Source: an uncultured Methylopila sp. (GTDB lineage Bacteria > Pseudomonadota > Alphaproteobacteria > Rhizobiales > Methylopilaceae). From it: a stretch of DNA of 64,000 bases. The translations under genes were made by a program, and so were the position numbers. The notes below the pieces were generated by a model. That model was not told the DNA's origin, searched no databases, and saw only the letters and a program-made list of their open reading frames with translations. Shown here one piece after another: positions 49,642 through 58,630 of the stretch (positions are counted from its first letter, which is position 1; each line of letters starts with the position of its first letter). The DNA is taken from the NCBI GenBank assembly GCA_902168115.1, contig CABHPB010000109.1:1-64000 (forward strand). The letters are read 5' to 3'.

Positions 49642-50972
49642 CAGTTCGACCCCGCTTCGCCGGAGACCGTGCGGGCGCTCTCCGCCTCCGCCTGCGCGGT
49701 CGGGATCTTCACCGCGCTGATGCGGTCGCCGTCGCGCAGGAACCCGCCGGCGCGCGCGACCACCTCTTCCCCGCCCTTCAGTCCGTCCAGGATCTCCACG
49801 CCGACGTCGTCGGAGAGGCCCGTCTTCACCGGTCGGTCGATCACACGCCCGCCCTCGACGACCTGTACGCGCGAACCCGCGGCGCCATAGAGCAGCGCCG
49901 ACTGCGGGACGACGACGCCGTCGCGGCGCGCGGTCTCGATCCGGCCGCGCGCGAACAGGCCGGGCCTCAGGCCCTTGTCGGCCGGCAGCGCGATCTTGAC
50001 CCGGCCGAGGCGGCTGTCGCGGTCGACGGTCGGCTCGACGAGGCGGACCGTCCCTTCGACGGGATCCTCGAAGCCGGCGACCTCGACGGCGGCCTTCTGG
50101 CCGACCGAGACGGCGTGAAGGCGGGTCTCCGTCGCCTCGGCCTCGAGCTCGATCGCGCCGTCGCGTACGATCTTGAACAGCGGCTCGCCGGCCATGCCGA
50201 CGATCTGCCCGACCTGCGCCGTGCGTCGCGCGACGACGCCGGCCGCCGGCGCCTTCACCTCGGTGCGGGCGAGGCGAAGATCGATCTCCCGGCGCTGCGC
50301 TTCGGCGAGCCGCTGCTCGGATTCGGCGACCTTCAGGTTCTGCTTCTGGGCCTCCACACGCGCGGCGGCGATCCGCGAGGCCGACTGGCGCGCGATCAGC
50401 GTCTCCTCGGTGGCGTTGCCGGTCTTCTTGAGCGCGACCGCGCGCGCAAGCGATGCGTCCGCCTCGACGACGTTCGCCTCGACCTCGGCGATCGCGGCCT
50501 TCACCTGCGCGACCGCGGCGTCCGCGCGCGCGACCTGCGAGGCGTTCTGCAGCGCCTGCGTCTCCAGCATGTCGCGGTCGAGGCGCGCCAGCGTCTGGCC
50601 CTTCTCGACGTGGTCGCCGACCTCAACGAGGTAGCCTTCGAGCCTCAGGCCGTCGATCTGCGCGCCGACGAGGATCTCGTCGCGCGCGACCAGCGTGCCG
50701 GTGGTGACGAGCGTCTCGGCGATCTCGCGGCGGATCGCCTGCGCGACGGTGATGGTCGGCAGTTTCGGCTCCGGCGCGGCCGTCGGCGTGGCCGCATGCG
50801 ATGCGGCCTCCGCGCGGCCGGCCTGCAGGGCGGCGACCTTCGATCCGATCTCGGCCCGGAAGACATAGGCCGCGCCGCCGAGGGCGAGCAGCGCGACGAC
50901 GGCATATGGCCAGCGCCGCCGCTTCTTCATCGATTTGGCGACCGCGGCCGGCGTCTGTCCGCGCGGGCTCAT
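49641..50972 (-). CDS. RND periplasmic adaptor (membrane fusion protein)
   Basis: 443 residues. An N-terminal signal anchor (WPYAVVALLALGGAAYVF), lipoyl/barrel-sandwich halves (GTLVARDEILVGAQIDGLRLEGYLVEVGDHVEKGQTLARLD ... AEVKAPAAGVVARRTAQVGQIV), a helical hairpin between them and a beta-barrel domain. It links the RND permease to the outer-membrane channel. It overlaps both neighbours (four bases with tetR, one with the permease): a tightly coupled three-gene operon. Confidence 0.93.
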   Translation of the reverse strand: MSPRGQTPAAVAKSMKKRRRWPYAVVALLALGGAAYVFRAEIGSKVAALQAGRAEAASHAATPTAAPEPKLPTITVAQAIRREIAETLVTTGTLVARDEILVGAQIDGLRLEGYLVEVGDHVEKGQTLARLDRDMLETQALQNASQVARADAAVAQVKAAIAEVEANVVEADASLARAVALKKTGNATEETLIARQSASRIAAARVEAQKQNLKVAESEQRLAEAQRREIDLRLARTEVKAPAAGVVARRTAQVGQIVGMAGEPLFKIVRDGAIELEAEATETRLHAVSVGQKAAVEVAGFEDPVEGTVRLVEPTVDRDSRLGRVKIALPADKGLRPGLFARGRIETARRDGVVVPQSALLYGAAGSRVQVVEGGRVIDRPVKTGLSDDVGVEILDGLKGGEEVVARAGGFLRDGDRISAVKIPTAQAEAESARTVSGEAGSN

Positions 50973-51598
50973 CGGGCGGCCTCCGCGGCGGGCGCGAGGA
51001 AGCGGCGCACCGAGCGCTCGTACATCGGCATCAGGCCCTCGAGCTCGGCGTCGGGCTCCATCAGCAGCCGCATCAGCACGCCGTCGGTCGCGGCCATCAG
51101 GAACCGCACCGCCTCGCGCGCGTCGAGCGAGGCGTCGATCTGGCCCTTCGCCATGCCGCGCTCGACGACCCGCACGATGATGTCGCCCACGACCTCGTCG
51201 CAGCTCGTCATGATCTCGCGGACGGCCGGATTGCGGATGGCCTCCGCGAACAGCTCGGGGAACAGCGGAAGGCTCTCCGGCTTGAGGTTGCCGACGAGAA
51301 ACTGCCTGGCGCTTTCGATCAGGGCGTCGACGACGTCCTCTGCCTCCAGCAGCGGCGCGAGTTGGGCCGGGATGTCGGCCCGATCGCGCTCGACGATCGC
51401 CTCGATGATCGCTTCCTTGGACGGGAAATAGCGATAGAGCGCGCCAGGGCTCATGCCCGCTTCTGCGCAGACCGCCTGCATGCCGGTCGCGTGGAAGCCG
51501 CCGCGCGCGAAGGCGCGGATCGCGGCGTCGAGGATGCGCCGGCGCTGGTCTTCCTGGCGCTTTTCTCGGGGGGCGCGATCGTCGGCAAGCGCATCCAT
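50969..51598 (-). CDS. TetR-family repressor of the RND operon
   Basis: 209 residues from MDALADDRAPREKRQEDQ. HTH: RILDAAIRAFARGGFHATGMQAVCAEAGMSPGALYRYFPSKEAIIEAIV. The longer frame starting at 51640 or 51823 would run through the palindromic operator, so ATG 51598 is preferred. First gene of the tetR-MFP-RND operon; a 34-bp palindrome 14 bp upstream of the start makes autorepression with ligand-induced release the obvious model. Confidence 0.93.
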   Translation of the reverse strand: MDALADDRAPREKRQEDQRRRILDAAIRAFARGGFHATGMQAVCAEAGMSPGALYRYFPSKEAIIEAIVERDRADIPAQLAPLLEAEDVVDALIESARQFLVGNLKPESLPLFPELFAEAIRNPAVREIMTSCDEVVGDIIVRVVERGMAKGQIDASLDAREAVRFLMAATDGVLMRLLMEPDAELEGLMPMYERSVRRFLAPAAEAAR

Positions 51599-51611
51599 GA
51601 AGGCGTTCTCG

Positions 51612-51645
51612 ATAAAATGAGAGCGAACGTTCGTTCGCATTTTAT
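51612..51645. promoter_or_regulatory. TetR-type operator, 34-bp palindrome
   Basis: ATAAAATG at 51612-51619 mirrors CATTTTAT at 51638-51645, and the core CGAACGTTCG at 51624-51633 shares the same centre (51628.5); 15 of 17 base pairs are symmetric. It lies just before the tetR start. GAACGTTC-type cores are usual TetR/AcrR targets. The rest of 51599-51948 shows nothing further. Confidence 0.8.
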
Positions 51646-51948
51646 GTCGGAACGGAGATCGCGGCGCAAGGAGATTCGTCGGAGGGCTGACGGACCCGCG
51701 AGCGTCGATGGCCGACGGCGCGCCTTCAGCGGAGGGCGGGGCGCGTCGGACGCTGCAGCGGTCAATGTGACGCAACTGTTTGAGATTGATATAAAAATGA
51801 TCTCCGCGCCCGCGCGCGGGCATGCCCTGCGGGAAGCCAGGCGCAAGCCTGACAATTTCCTGGCCTGCGCGTCTTGCGCGGCGGGGGGCGCTATGGCAGT
51901 TTCCGCGCGCTTTCAGGACCCCGCCCGACGCGGGCCGTTCCTGCGCTT

Positions 51949-52023
<75 letters not shown>

Positions 52024-52348
52024 GTTTTCCAGCATCGATACGCTTCGTCATCCAAGCGGAAGATCCGGGAGGTATCCTCGGACAGTCCGGCCTTGCCTTC
52101 AACCTTGGCGAGCAGGAACGTCTGCGACCTTCGGCCTTGCAAGTAGCGATTTGGCCTTACGTCGCTTCTTGACGGTCTTGGCCTGATCTCTGAAATGCGC
52201 CGCCTTGGCTCGCGCCGCCCTCGACCGGACTTGCTAGGCCATCACGTTAAGGTTTTTGCAATCAGACGATAAATATCAGTATTTCTACTGACGCGTACAA
52301 AGATCTCCCGGGGCATCGTCGCCTTTAATTAAAAACAGGGGGATAGTT
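52024..52348. other. Gene-free region 3-prime of tRNA-Thr
   Basis: 325 bp. No intact gene is seen. The minus strand at about 52100-52240 holds Lys/Arg-rich short open stretches in two frames that could be a decayed gene, but this is weak. From 52240 the sequence becomes AT-rich with an inverted repeat TCAGTA-TTTC-TACTGA at 52276-52291, probably part of the promoter of the next gene, whose ribosome site is AGGGGGATAGTT. Confidence 0.4.
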
Positions 52349-53158
52349 ATGCGCATCTTCTTCTCGCTCGGTTCGGTCCTGACTGCTGTCTCGCTGGCGT
52401 CGATGTCCGTCGCCGCCGTGGCGGATGACGCTCCCGTCAACCGTGGGGCGAAGCCGAACGGGCCCGTGCAGTCCGCCGGCGTCGAACCGCAGGTTGCGGC
52501 GCCGCTGCCGAACCCGATGGAACTGATCTACGTCCCGGTCACCCCTTGCCGCGCCTTCGGCGGGCAGGCGCTCGCCGTGAACCAGATCAAGCCCTTCTTC
52601 ATCTCGGGCGTCATCGACATGAGACCGCAGGGCGGTCCGGCCGCCGGCTGCGGCGTCCCGGCCACCGCGTCGGCTGTCACGATCAACCTGTCGGCGGGCG
52701 TGTCCACGGCCGGCGGCTATCTGACGTCTTACGCGACCGGTACGCCGCGTCCCAACATGGCCTCGCTGAACTACAAGACCAATCCGGCCACGTCCGGCAG
52801 CGTCGTCGCGCTCGGGACCGACGGAACGATCTCCGTGTTCGCCTCAGGCGCGACCCGCGTAAGCGGCGACATCACCGGATACTTCCTGCCCCAGATCCAA
52901 GTCTACATGAACTCTAACGGCAGCGCATATGCGGCGACGACGCGCATCATCTCCACGGAGAAGCTCGGCACTGGCTCTTACCGGATCGTGACCGACAGAA
53001 ATCTCCAGTTGTGCTCGATCCATGTCAACATCGACGGCGGATATTATTATGGAAGCGGGTATCCGTCAGGAACTTCGATCTATGTCCAGACTTGGGGCAT
53101 AAGCAGCGGCACCGCGACCGCGATCGATCTGTACCACAACGTCTCCGCGAAGTGCTGA
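52349..53158 (+). CDS. Secreted beta-rich surface protein, hypothetical
   Basis: 269 residues with a signal peptide (MRIFFSLGSVLTAVSLASMSVAAVA). The mature protein contains PVTPCRAFGG, GCGVPATASAVTINLSAGVSTAGGYLTSYATGTPRPNMASLNYKTNPATSGSVVALGTDGTISVFASGATRVSGDITGYFLP, which strongly resembles a secreted beta-sandwich repeat found mainly in actinobacterial and other cell-surface proteins (TPCR...GYLTVYP...ASNLNF...ADVVGYF). The C-terminal 80 residues are Tyr/Ser/Gly-rich and the DNA there is AT-richer than its neighbours. Function unknown. Confidence 0.75.
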   Translation: MRIFFSLGSVLTAVSLASMSVAAVADDAPVNRGAKPNGPVQSAGVEPQVAAPLPNPMELIYVPVTPCRAFGGQALAVNQIKPFFISGVIDMRPQGGPAAGCGVPATASAVTINLSAGVSTAGGYLTSYATGTPRPNMASLNYKTNPATSGSVVALGTDGTISVFASGATRVSGDITGYFLPQIQVYMNSNGSAYAATTRIISTEKLGTGSYRIVTDRNLQLCSIHVNIDGGYYYGSGYPSGTSIYVQTWGISSGTATAIDLYHNVSAKC

Positions 53159-53184
53159 CCGGCGATTGATCGCTCCTCTCCGTG

Positions 53185-53215
53185 GGCGCCGCTCTTTCTT
53201 GGAGCGAGCGGCGCC
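53185..53215. terminator. Hairpin between convergent genes
   Basis: GGCGCCGCTC at 53185-53194 pairs perfectly with GAGCGGCGCC at 53206-53215 (11-base loop), between the secreted-protein stop and the convergent GH2 stop. No clear T-run; likely a bidirectional, possibly Rho-assisted, terminator. Confidence 0.55.
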
Positions 53216-53240
53216 TATGGTCTCCGGGCGGCGTCCGCGT

Positions 53241-55868
53241 TCAGCATAGCTTCCCGATCTCCAACGCCGCCAGCGTGGCGGGGCCGCCCGTCGCCGAGAA
53301 CTCGAGCGTGGTCCGGCCTCCTGCGACGGTCACCGGAAAACGCCTCTCAAGCCCCTTGAGGGGGCCGCCCGCGAGACGTGCGACGTCGAGCGGCGGCAAG
53401 GCCGCGACCCCGTCCGCCTTGACGGTCAGGAGCACGCCTTGCGCGTCGGTCGCGAAGGTGTGGAGCGTCACCATCCTGCAGCCGTCGGGCAGGGGGATCG
53501 CGTAGGCGAAGCGCTCGCCCTGGCGCCAATGCTCGTAGAGTTCGGGCTCGGCCGCCTCGACGGCGCGTCGGCTCCTGTCGTGCGGAACGCCCTCGCCATT
53601 GATCGCGAGCCCGTCGACCGTTCCGCCGATGGCGAAGCGGTCCGAGCCGAACCTGCGACCGCCCACGACGCGCGAGGCGAGATCTCCGACGTCGATGCGC
53701 AGCCCGTCGTCCGGGGCAGGGCCCGTCCATACGGCGCGGTCGCTGACCTTGGTCCCGTCGACCTGCGCCGTGGCCTCCGCCGCGTTGTCCCCGGGGGAGA
53801 GCGCGACGTCGGCCCAGCGGCAGACGCGGTCGACGCAGGGCGCCTCGCCGACCAGTCTTCCGTTCATCGACAGCGTCGCCTTGCCGGCGTTGCTGTAGGC
53901 CGTCACGTCCATCGTCAGATAAGCGCGCTGCGCGTGGCGCTTGCCCGTGAGGTGGATCATGGGCTCGGGGTTCCACTGCGCCTTGTAGTAGTAGAAGGCG
54001 TCCTTGCGGGACTTCCGGTCCGCGGTGACCAGCCCCTTGGTGTTGAGCCCGGTCGAGTCGCCCTCGACGCGCTCCTCGCTGGCGAAATCGAACATCGCCC
54101 AGATCCAGCTTCCGAACACGAAGCGGCGGTCGCGGATCGGCGGCCAGCTGCGCTCGTGAAGGAGGCTCTCGTACTCCTCGGGCTGCGGCCGGCCGGCGAA
54201 GTTCGGATAAGCCATGGAGGCGTCGTCGGAATGCTGGCCGGGCGCGCCGCCAGCGCCGTATTCGGAAACGGCGATCGGCAGACCGGGATGCTTCGCATGG
54301 AGCCGGTCGAGCTCGGCGCCGAGGTCTTCGCCGATCGTCGCCGCCTTGCCGTAGTACCAGCCGAAATAGCGATTGTAACCGACGAGGTCGGCGGTCCCGG
54401 CGAGCGTCTCTTCGGACGTCGTGGTCAGGTCCTCGCAGCAGTCGGCGAAGATCGTCGGCCGGGACGGATCCTCCTCCTTCGCGATCTTCTGGAGGCGCTT
54501 CAGCAGCGGCCGCTGGACGGGCGGCTCGCCGGTCGGCCCCGGCCGCTTGTCAGAGTCGATCTCGTTCCCGAGCGACCACATCATGACGGACGGGTGGTTG
54601 TAGTTCTGCCGGATCAGTTCCCGAAGCTGCCGCTCCGCGTTCGTCCAGAGAGCCTCGGAGCCTTCTCCCCCGCTGAGCGCCGGGCGGTTGACGTAAGGGA
54701 GCTCCGCCCAGACCGTCATGCCGGCGCGGTCCGCCTGGTCCGACCATTCGTCGGCGTGCTGGTAATGCGCCTGCCGGACAGCGTTGGCGCCGATCTCGAC
54801 GAAGAAGGCCATGTCCTGCGCATGGTCCTCGGGCGAAAGCGCCCAGCCCTTGTCCGGCCGGTCCTGATGGCGCGACGCGCCGTGGAGCTTGAGCGGGCGG
54901 CCGTTGAGGAAGAAGCCGTCGTCGGGGTCGATGCGGAAGGTGCGGACGCCGAGCGGCTGGACGACGCTGTCGATGACGCGGCCGGCTTCGACGACGTCGA
55001 CCGTGACGGCGTAGAGATAGGGATCGCTGCGGCCGTCCCACAGCCGCGGCGAGGGGATCGCAAGCGTCGTTCGCGCTTCGGCGGCGCCGGGCGGCAGCGT
55101 GAGGGGTTGCGTCCCTTTGGCGACCTCGCGGCCGTCCGCGTCGCGGATCGTCGTGACCAGATCGAGACCGCGCGTCAGCGACCCCTGGTTCCGCAATCTG
55201 GCCAGCACGCCGACCTCGGCTCTCTCCTGAGACACCTCGACTGTGCGTGCGTAGATCCCCGGTCCGCCACGATCCAGCGGATCGACGCCGGCGTCGCCGC
55301 GCGTGATCAGCGAGACTGCGCGATAGAGGCCGCCATGGACGAAGAAGTCTCCCGAGAGAGGGATGACGTCTTCCGTGGCGCTGCCGGGCGCAGGCTTTGA
55401 ATTGTCGGCCTTCACCGCGATCAGGTTCGCCGCGCCCGGTTTCCAGTTCGAGGTGACGTCGAGCCGGAACCGCGAGAAGGCGCCGGCGTGGCCCCCGACG
55501 TGGACGCCGTTGACCCAGACGTCCGCCACCGCCCCGACGGCTCCGAAGTCGAGATAGCTCCGCTCGCCCGGCGTTCTCGCAGGCGGCGCGATCAGCCGGA
55601 GACGATACCAGCCGATCCCCTGGTGCGCGTCCCGGTCGGCGGGCTGGGCGGTCCCGTATCCACCGATCCGGTTCCAGCTGTGCGGGACGGAGACCTGGTC
55701 CCAGGCGCCGTCGTCGAAGTCCGGTCGGGCGGGCGCGTCGCCCACGATCCCGAACTGGAAGCGCCAGCCGTCCCGCAGGGGCGAGACCTCGCGCGCGCTT
55801 CCCGCGACGACGGGCAGGACGCCGGCCAGAACGAGCAGACAGGCGAGACAGACGCCGACAGTCCTCAA
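53241..55868 (-). CDS. Secreted glycoside hydrolase family 2 protein
   Basis: 875 residues from a TTG start with AAGGAG upstream; signal peptide VCLACLLVLAGVLPVVAGSA. GH2 order: sugar-binding domain (WRFQFGIVGDAPARPDFDDGAWDQVSVPHSWN), Ig-like domain, then a TIM barrel with acid/base Glu436 in MMWSLGNEID and nucleophile Glu536 in AVSEYGAGG; additional C-terminal beta domains to residue 875 include a malectin/CBM-like end. Cleaves a beta-galactoside, beta-glucuronide or beta-mannoside; which one is not clear. Export suggests scavenging or remodelling of extracellular glycans. Confidence 0.9.
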   Translation of the reverse strand: MRTVGVCLACLLVLAGVLPVVAGSAREVSPLRDGWRFQFGIVGDAPARPDFDDGAWDQVSVPHSWNRIGGYGTAQPADRDAHQGIGWYRLRLIAPPARTPGERSYLDFGAVGAVADVWVNGVHVGGHAGAFSRFRLDVTSNWKPGAANLIAVKADNSKPAPGSATEDVIPLSGDFFVHGGLYRAVSLITRGDAGVDPLDRGGPGIYARTVEVSQERAEVGVLARLRNQGSLTRGLDLVTTIRDADGREVAKGTQPLTLPPGAAEARTTLAIPSPRLWDGRSDPYLYAVTVDVVEAGRVIDSVVQPLGVRTFRIDPDDGFFLNGRPLKLHGASRHQDRPDKGWALSPEDHAQDMAFFVEIGANAVRQAHYQHADEWSDQADRAGMTVWAELPYVNRPALSGGEGSEALWTNAERQLRELIRQNYNHPSVMMWSLGNEIDSDKRPGPTGEPPVQRPLLKRLQKIAKEEDPSRPTIFADCCEDLTTTSEETLAGTADLVGYNRYFGWYYGKAATIGEDLGAELDRLHAKHPGLPIAVSEYGAGGAPGQHSDDASMAYPNFAGRPQPEEYESLLHERSWPPIRDRRFVFGSWIWAMFDFASEERVEGDSTGLNTKGLVTADRKSRKDAFYYYKAQWNPEPMIHLTGKRHAQRAYLTMDVTAYSNAGKATLSMNGRLVGEAPCVDRVCRWADVALSPGDNAAEATAQVDGTKVSDRAVWTGPAPDDGLRIDVGDLASRVVGGRRFGSDRFAIGGTVDGLAINGEGVPHDRSRRAVEAAEPELYEHWRQGERFAYAIPLPDGCRMVTLHTFATDAQGVLLTVKADGVAALPPLDVARLAGGPLKGLERRFPVTVAGGRTTLEFSATGGPATLAALEIGKLC

Positions 55869-56096
55869 GGCCTTCCCGCTCCTTGTCCCGCATGGTCTGC
55901 GATGAAGACGCCAATGAACTGTAGCGACGCCGAGCCTCGTCCCTTCATCGAAAGTATTATGGGCTGTGGCGCGATTTAAGCATCACGACAGGCGGCAACT
56001 CACGGCGGGCGGAAACTGCTTTAATTTCGACGGGGCATGGCTAAGAGTACGTACGAGCGCGCCGTCAGAGCAGCGCCGGGTTCATGGGAGAATGTC
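55869..56096. promoter_or_regulatory. Divergent promoter region, GH2 and FIST operon
   Basis: About 230 bp between divergent genes. AT-richer than the flanks around 55950-56035. No clear -35/-10 pair or operator was identified. Confidence 0.35.
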
Positions 56097-57263
56097 GTGC
56101 CGCAGACTGCGCGGTCGGCGCAACATGCCTGCGGCGTTCAGGTCGCGTGGATCGACGATGCTTCGGCCGCGGACGCCGTGCGCGCGAACGCGGCCGCGCT
56201 CGGCGACATGAACATCGCCCATATCGTCGCCTTCTTCTCGCCGGCGCTGGACGCGCTGGAGCTTAGCGCCGCGTTCGCGCGACATTTTCCCGGCGTGCCG
56301 GTCGCCGCCTGCTCAAGCGCGGGCGAAATCAGCCCGTCGGGCTTTCTCGACAGCGGGCTGGTGCTCGTCGCGTTCCCGAAGGACGGCTTCCGGATCGTCT
56401 CCACCCTGCTCGAGGGCGTCCGCGATCTCGACGTCGAGAGGGCGGCGGCGTCGGTGCAGGGGCTGAGGCGGCGCCTCGACGCGCTGTCTCCCGAGCGCCG
56501 CGGCGAACGCTTCGCGCTCTCGCTGATCGACGGACTGACCAATTCCGAGGAGCGCGTCGTCTCCGCCATCGATCAGGCGCTCGACGGCATCCCGCTGGTC
56601 GGCGGCTCGGCCGGCGACGATCTCTCCTTCGACCAGTCGGCGCTGATCTTCGAGGGGCAGGTGCACACCAGCGCCGCGATCCTGCTGATCGTCGAGTCGG
56701 ACTTTCCGATCCGCATCTTCAAGACCGACAATTTCGAGCCGACCGACATCAAGTTCGTCGTCACGGCCTCGGATGGCGAGAGCCGGACCGTGCGCGAGCT
56801 CAACGCCGAGCCCGCCGCGATCGAATACGCCATGGCGGTCGGGCTTGATCCCAAGCGGCTGTCGCCCATGAGCTTCGCGTCCCATCCGCTGGTGGTGAAG
56901 GTCGGCGGCGAGTACTTCTGCCGGTCGATCCGGAGGCTCAATCCGGACGGGTCGCTGTCGTTCTTCTGCGCGATCGATCGGGGCCTCGTGCTGACGCTCG
57001 CCAAGCCGCGCGACGTGATCGAGGTGACGCGGGCCGAACTGGCCCGGATCGACGCCGAACTCGGCGGCGTCGACCTGGTGATCGGCTTCGACTGCGTGCT
57101 GCGCCGGCTGGACGCCGAGATCCGCCAGAAGCGGCGGACGATCTCCGAGCTCTACAAGCAGTACAGCGTCGTCGGCTTCGAGACCTACGGCGAGCAGTAC
57201 CGGTCGATGCACCTCAACCAGACCTTCACCGGCGTGGCGATCGGGCTCGCCAAGGCGTCATGA
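56097..57263 (+). CDS. FIST-domain sensor protein (NosP-like)
   Basis: 388 residues from a GTG with GGGAGA five bases ahead; an ATG at 56037 in the same frame is an alternative with a poor ribosome site. FIST_N spans about 20-220 (IAHIVAFFSPALDALELSAAFARHFPGVPVAACSSAGEISPSG ... ALDGIPLVGGSAGDDLSF) and FIST_C about 220-375 (EYAMAVGLDPKRLSPMSFASHPLVVKVGGEYFCRSI ... DLVIGFDCVLRRL, YGEQYRSMHLNQTFTGVAIG). In Pseudomonas the homologue NosP binds haem/NO and acts on the kinase encoded next to it (NahK). Here the kinase gene overlaps the stop by four bases, so the same pairing is inferred. Confidence 0.9.
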   Translation: MPQTARSAQHACGVQVAWIDDASAADAVRANAAALGDMNIAHIVAFFSPALDALELSAAFARHFPGVPVAACSSAGEISPSGFLDSGLVLVAFPKDGFRIVSTLLEGVRDLDVERAAASVQGLRRRLDALSPERRGERFALSLIDGLTNSEERVVSAIDQALDGIPLVGGSAGDDLSFDQSALIFEGQVHTSAAILLIVESDFPIRIFKTDNFEPTDIKFVVTASDGESRTVRELNAEPAAIEYAMAVGLDPKRLSPMSFASHPLVVKVGGEYFCRSIRRLNPDGSLSFFCAIDRGLVLTLAKPRDVIEVTRAELARIDAELGGVDLVIGFDCVLRRLDAEIRQKRRTISELYKQYSVVGFETYGEQYRSMHLNQTFTGVAIGLAKAS

Positions 57264-58627
57264 GCCTGCTCGAACGCGACGACGAGGTTGACGACCTCAA
57301 GCGGCGCCTCGCCAAGCTGGAACGCATCAACGCCGCGCTGATCGACCATGTCGAGCGGGCGACCGACCGGCAGGCCAACGCCTATTCGCTGTTCCAGACC
57401 GCGATCACCCTCGACGGCCGCGTGCGATCGCGCACGGAAGAGCTGACGAAGCTCATGCGGCGCGTCGAGCGGTCGAACCAGGCGCTGGTCGAGGCCAAGG
57501 AAGAGGCGGAGCGGGCCAACAAGTCGAAGACCAAGTTCCTGGCCGCGGCGAGCCACGACCTGCTGCAGCCCCTGAACGCGGCGCGGCTCTCGATCTCGAC
57601 CCTCGCGGACATGAGCCTCGGCCACGAGGCGCTGGCGATCGCCGGTCAGGTCGAGCGCGGCCTCAAGACGATCGAGGAGCTCATCAAGGCGCTCATCGAC
57701 ATCTCGAAACTCGACGCCGGCGTGCTGCGCCCGAACGTCCACGCCGTCGATCTGACCGAGATCATCGACGAGGTGATGGAAAGCTTCGAGCCGATGGCGG
57801 CCCGCAAGGGCCTGCGGCTCGACGCCCGCGTCGAACCGCTCGCGGTCGAGACCGACCCGATCATGCTGCGCCGCATCCTGCAGAACCTCGTCTCGAACGC
57901 GGTGCGTTACGCCAAGAGGGGTCGTGTGCGGCTGAGGGCCCGCGCGAAGGCGGGTCTATGCGTCATCGACGTCGTCGACACCGGGCCGGGCATCGGCAAG
58001 GCCGACCAGGCCCGCATCTTCGACGAGTTCTATCGCGGCGACGCCTCGAGCGACGCCGAGCCCGGCCTCGGCCTCGGCCTGTCGATCGTCAAACGCATGA
58101 CGCTGGCGCTGGGGCACGGTCTCGCCGTGACGTCGCGGCAGGGGCTCGGGACGCGCTTCCGCCTGCGCCTGGCCATGGCGCAGGGCGCCATCCGCCCGCG
58201 CGACGCGCCGTCCTCGTTCCCCACGACGTCCGGCACGCTGGCGGGGAGCCTGATCGTGGTGGTCGAGAACGACGCGGCGGCGCGCGAGGCGCTATGCCGG
58301 CTGCTCATCTCCTGGGAGGCCGAGGTCGTCGGCGCGCGCGGCGTCGCGGACCTCAAGCATGCGCTCGAAACCGACGCCGGTTCGCCGCAGATCGCGCTGC
58401 TGGACTACCATCTCGACAACGGCGAGTGCGGCCTCGACGCGCTGGACTGGCTGCGCGCGCGCTACGGCGGCGGCCTTCCGGCGATCGTCTCCACCGCGGA
58501 TCACACCGCCGAGGTCGCCGAGCGCGTGCAGGCCTCGGGCTCGGAGCTGATCCACAAGCCGATGAAGCCCGCCCAGTTGCGCGCGCTGATCTCGCATCTC
58601 GTCGGCGCGGCGGCGCGCGGCGACTGA
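57260..58627 (+). CDS. Hybrid sensor histidine kinase (NahK/ErcS-prime-like)
   Basis: 455 residues, soluble. N-terminal coiled coil (DEVDDLKRRLAKLERINAALIDHVERA) instead of a sensory membrane domain; HisKA with His99 in AASHDLLQPLNAARL; HATPase with N box NLVSNAVRYAKRG, DTGPGIG and GLGLGLSIVKR; C-terminal receiver with Asp382 in LLDYHLDNGECG and KPMKP. The receiver begins VVENDAA, so the usual acidic pair is Glu-Asn. It matches the orphan-like kinases beside nosP in pseudomonads, which regulate ethanol oxidation and biofilm formation. It likely takes its signal from the FIST protein and signals to the adjacent LuxR-type regulator. Confidence 0.93.
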   Translation: MSLLERDDEVDDLKRRLAKLERINAALIDHVERATDRQANAYSLFQTAITLDGRVRSRTEELTKLMRRVERSNQALVEAKEEAERANKSKTKFLAAASHDLLQPLNAARLSISTLADMSLGHEALAIAGQVERGLKTIEELIKALIDISKLDAGVLRPNVHAVDLTEIIDEVMESFEPMAARKGLRLDARVEPLAVETDPIMLRRILQNLVSNAVRYAKRGRVRLRARAKAGLCVIDVVDTGPGIGKADQARIFDEFYRGDASSDAEPGLGLGLSIVKRMTLALGHGLAVTSRQGLGTRFRLRLAMAQGAIRPRDAPSSFPTTSGTLAGSLIVVVENDAAAREALCRLLISWEAEVVGARGVADLKHALETDAGSPQIALLDYHLDNGECGLDALDWLRARYGGGLPAIVSTADHTAEVAERVQASGSELIHKPMKPAQLRALISHLVGAAARGD

Positions 58628-58630
58628 GGC

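Noticed and set aside
52100-52240. Minus-strand coding remnant (Lys/Arg-rich) after tRNA-Thr
   Set aside because: Two short frames without start, ribosome site or recognisable domain; not enough to call a pseudogene.
58251-58290. Degenerate, non-functional receiver in the hybrid kinase because of the ENDAA start
   Set aside because: The phospho-acceptor Asp382 and the KPMKP lysine are intact, and a Glu-Asn variant of the acidic pair is tolerated in receivers of this kind.
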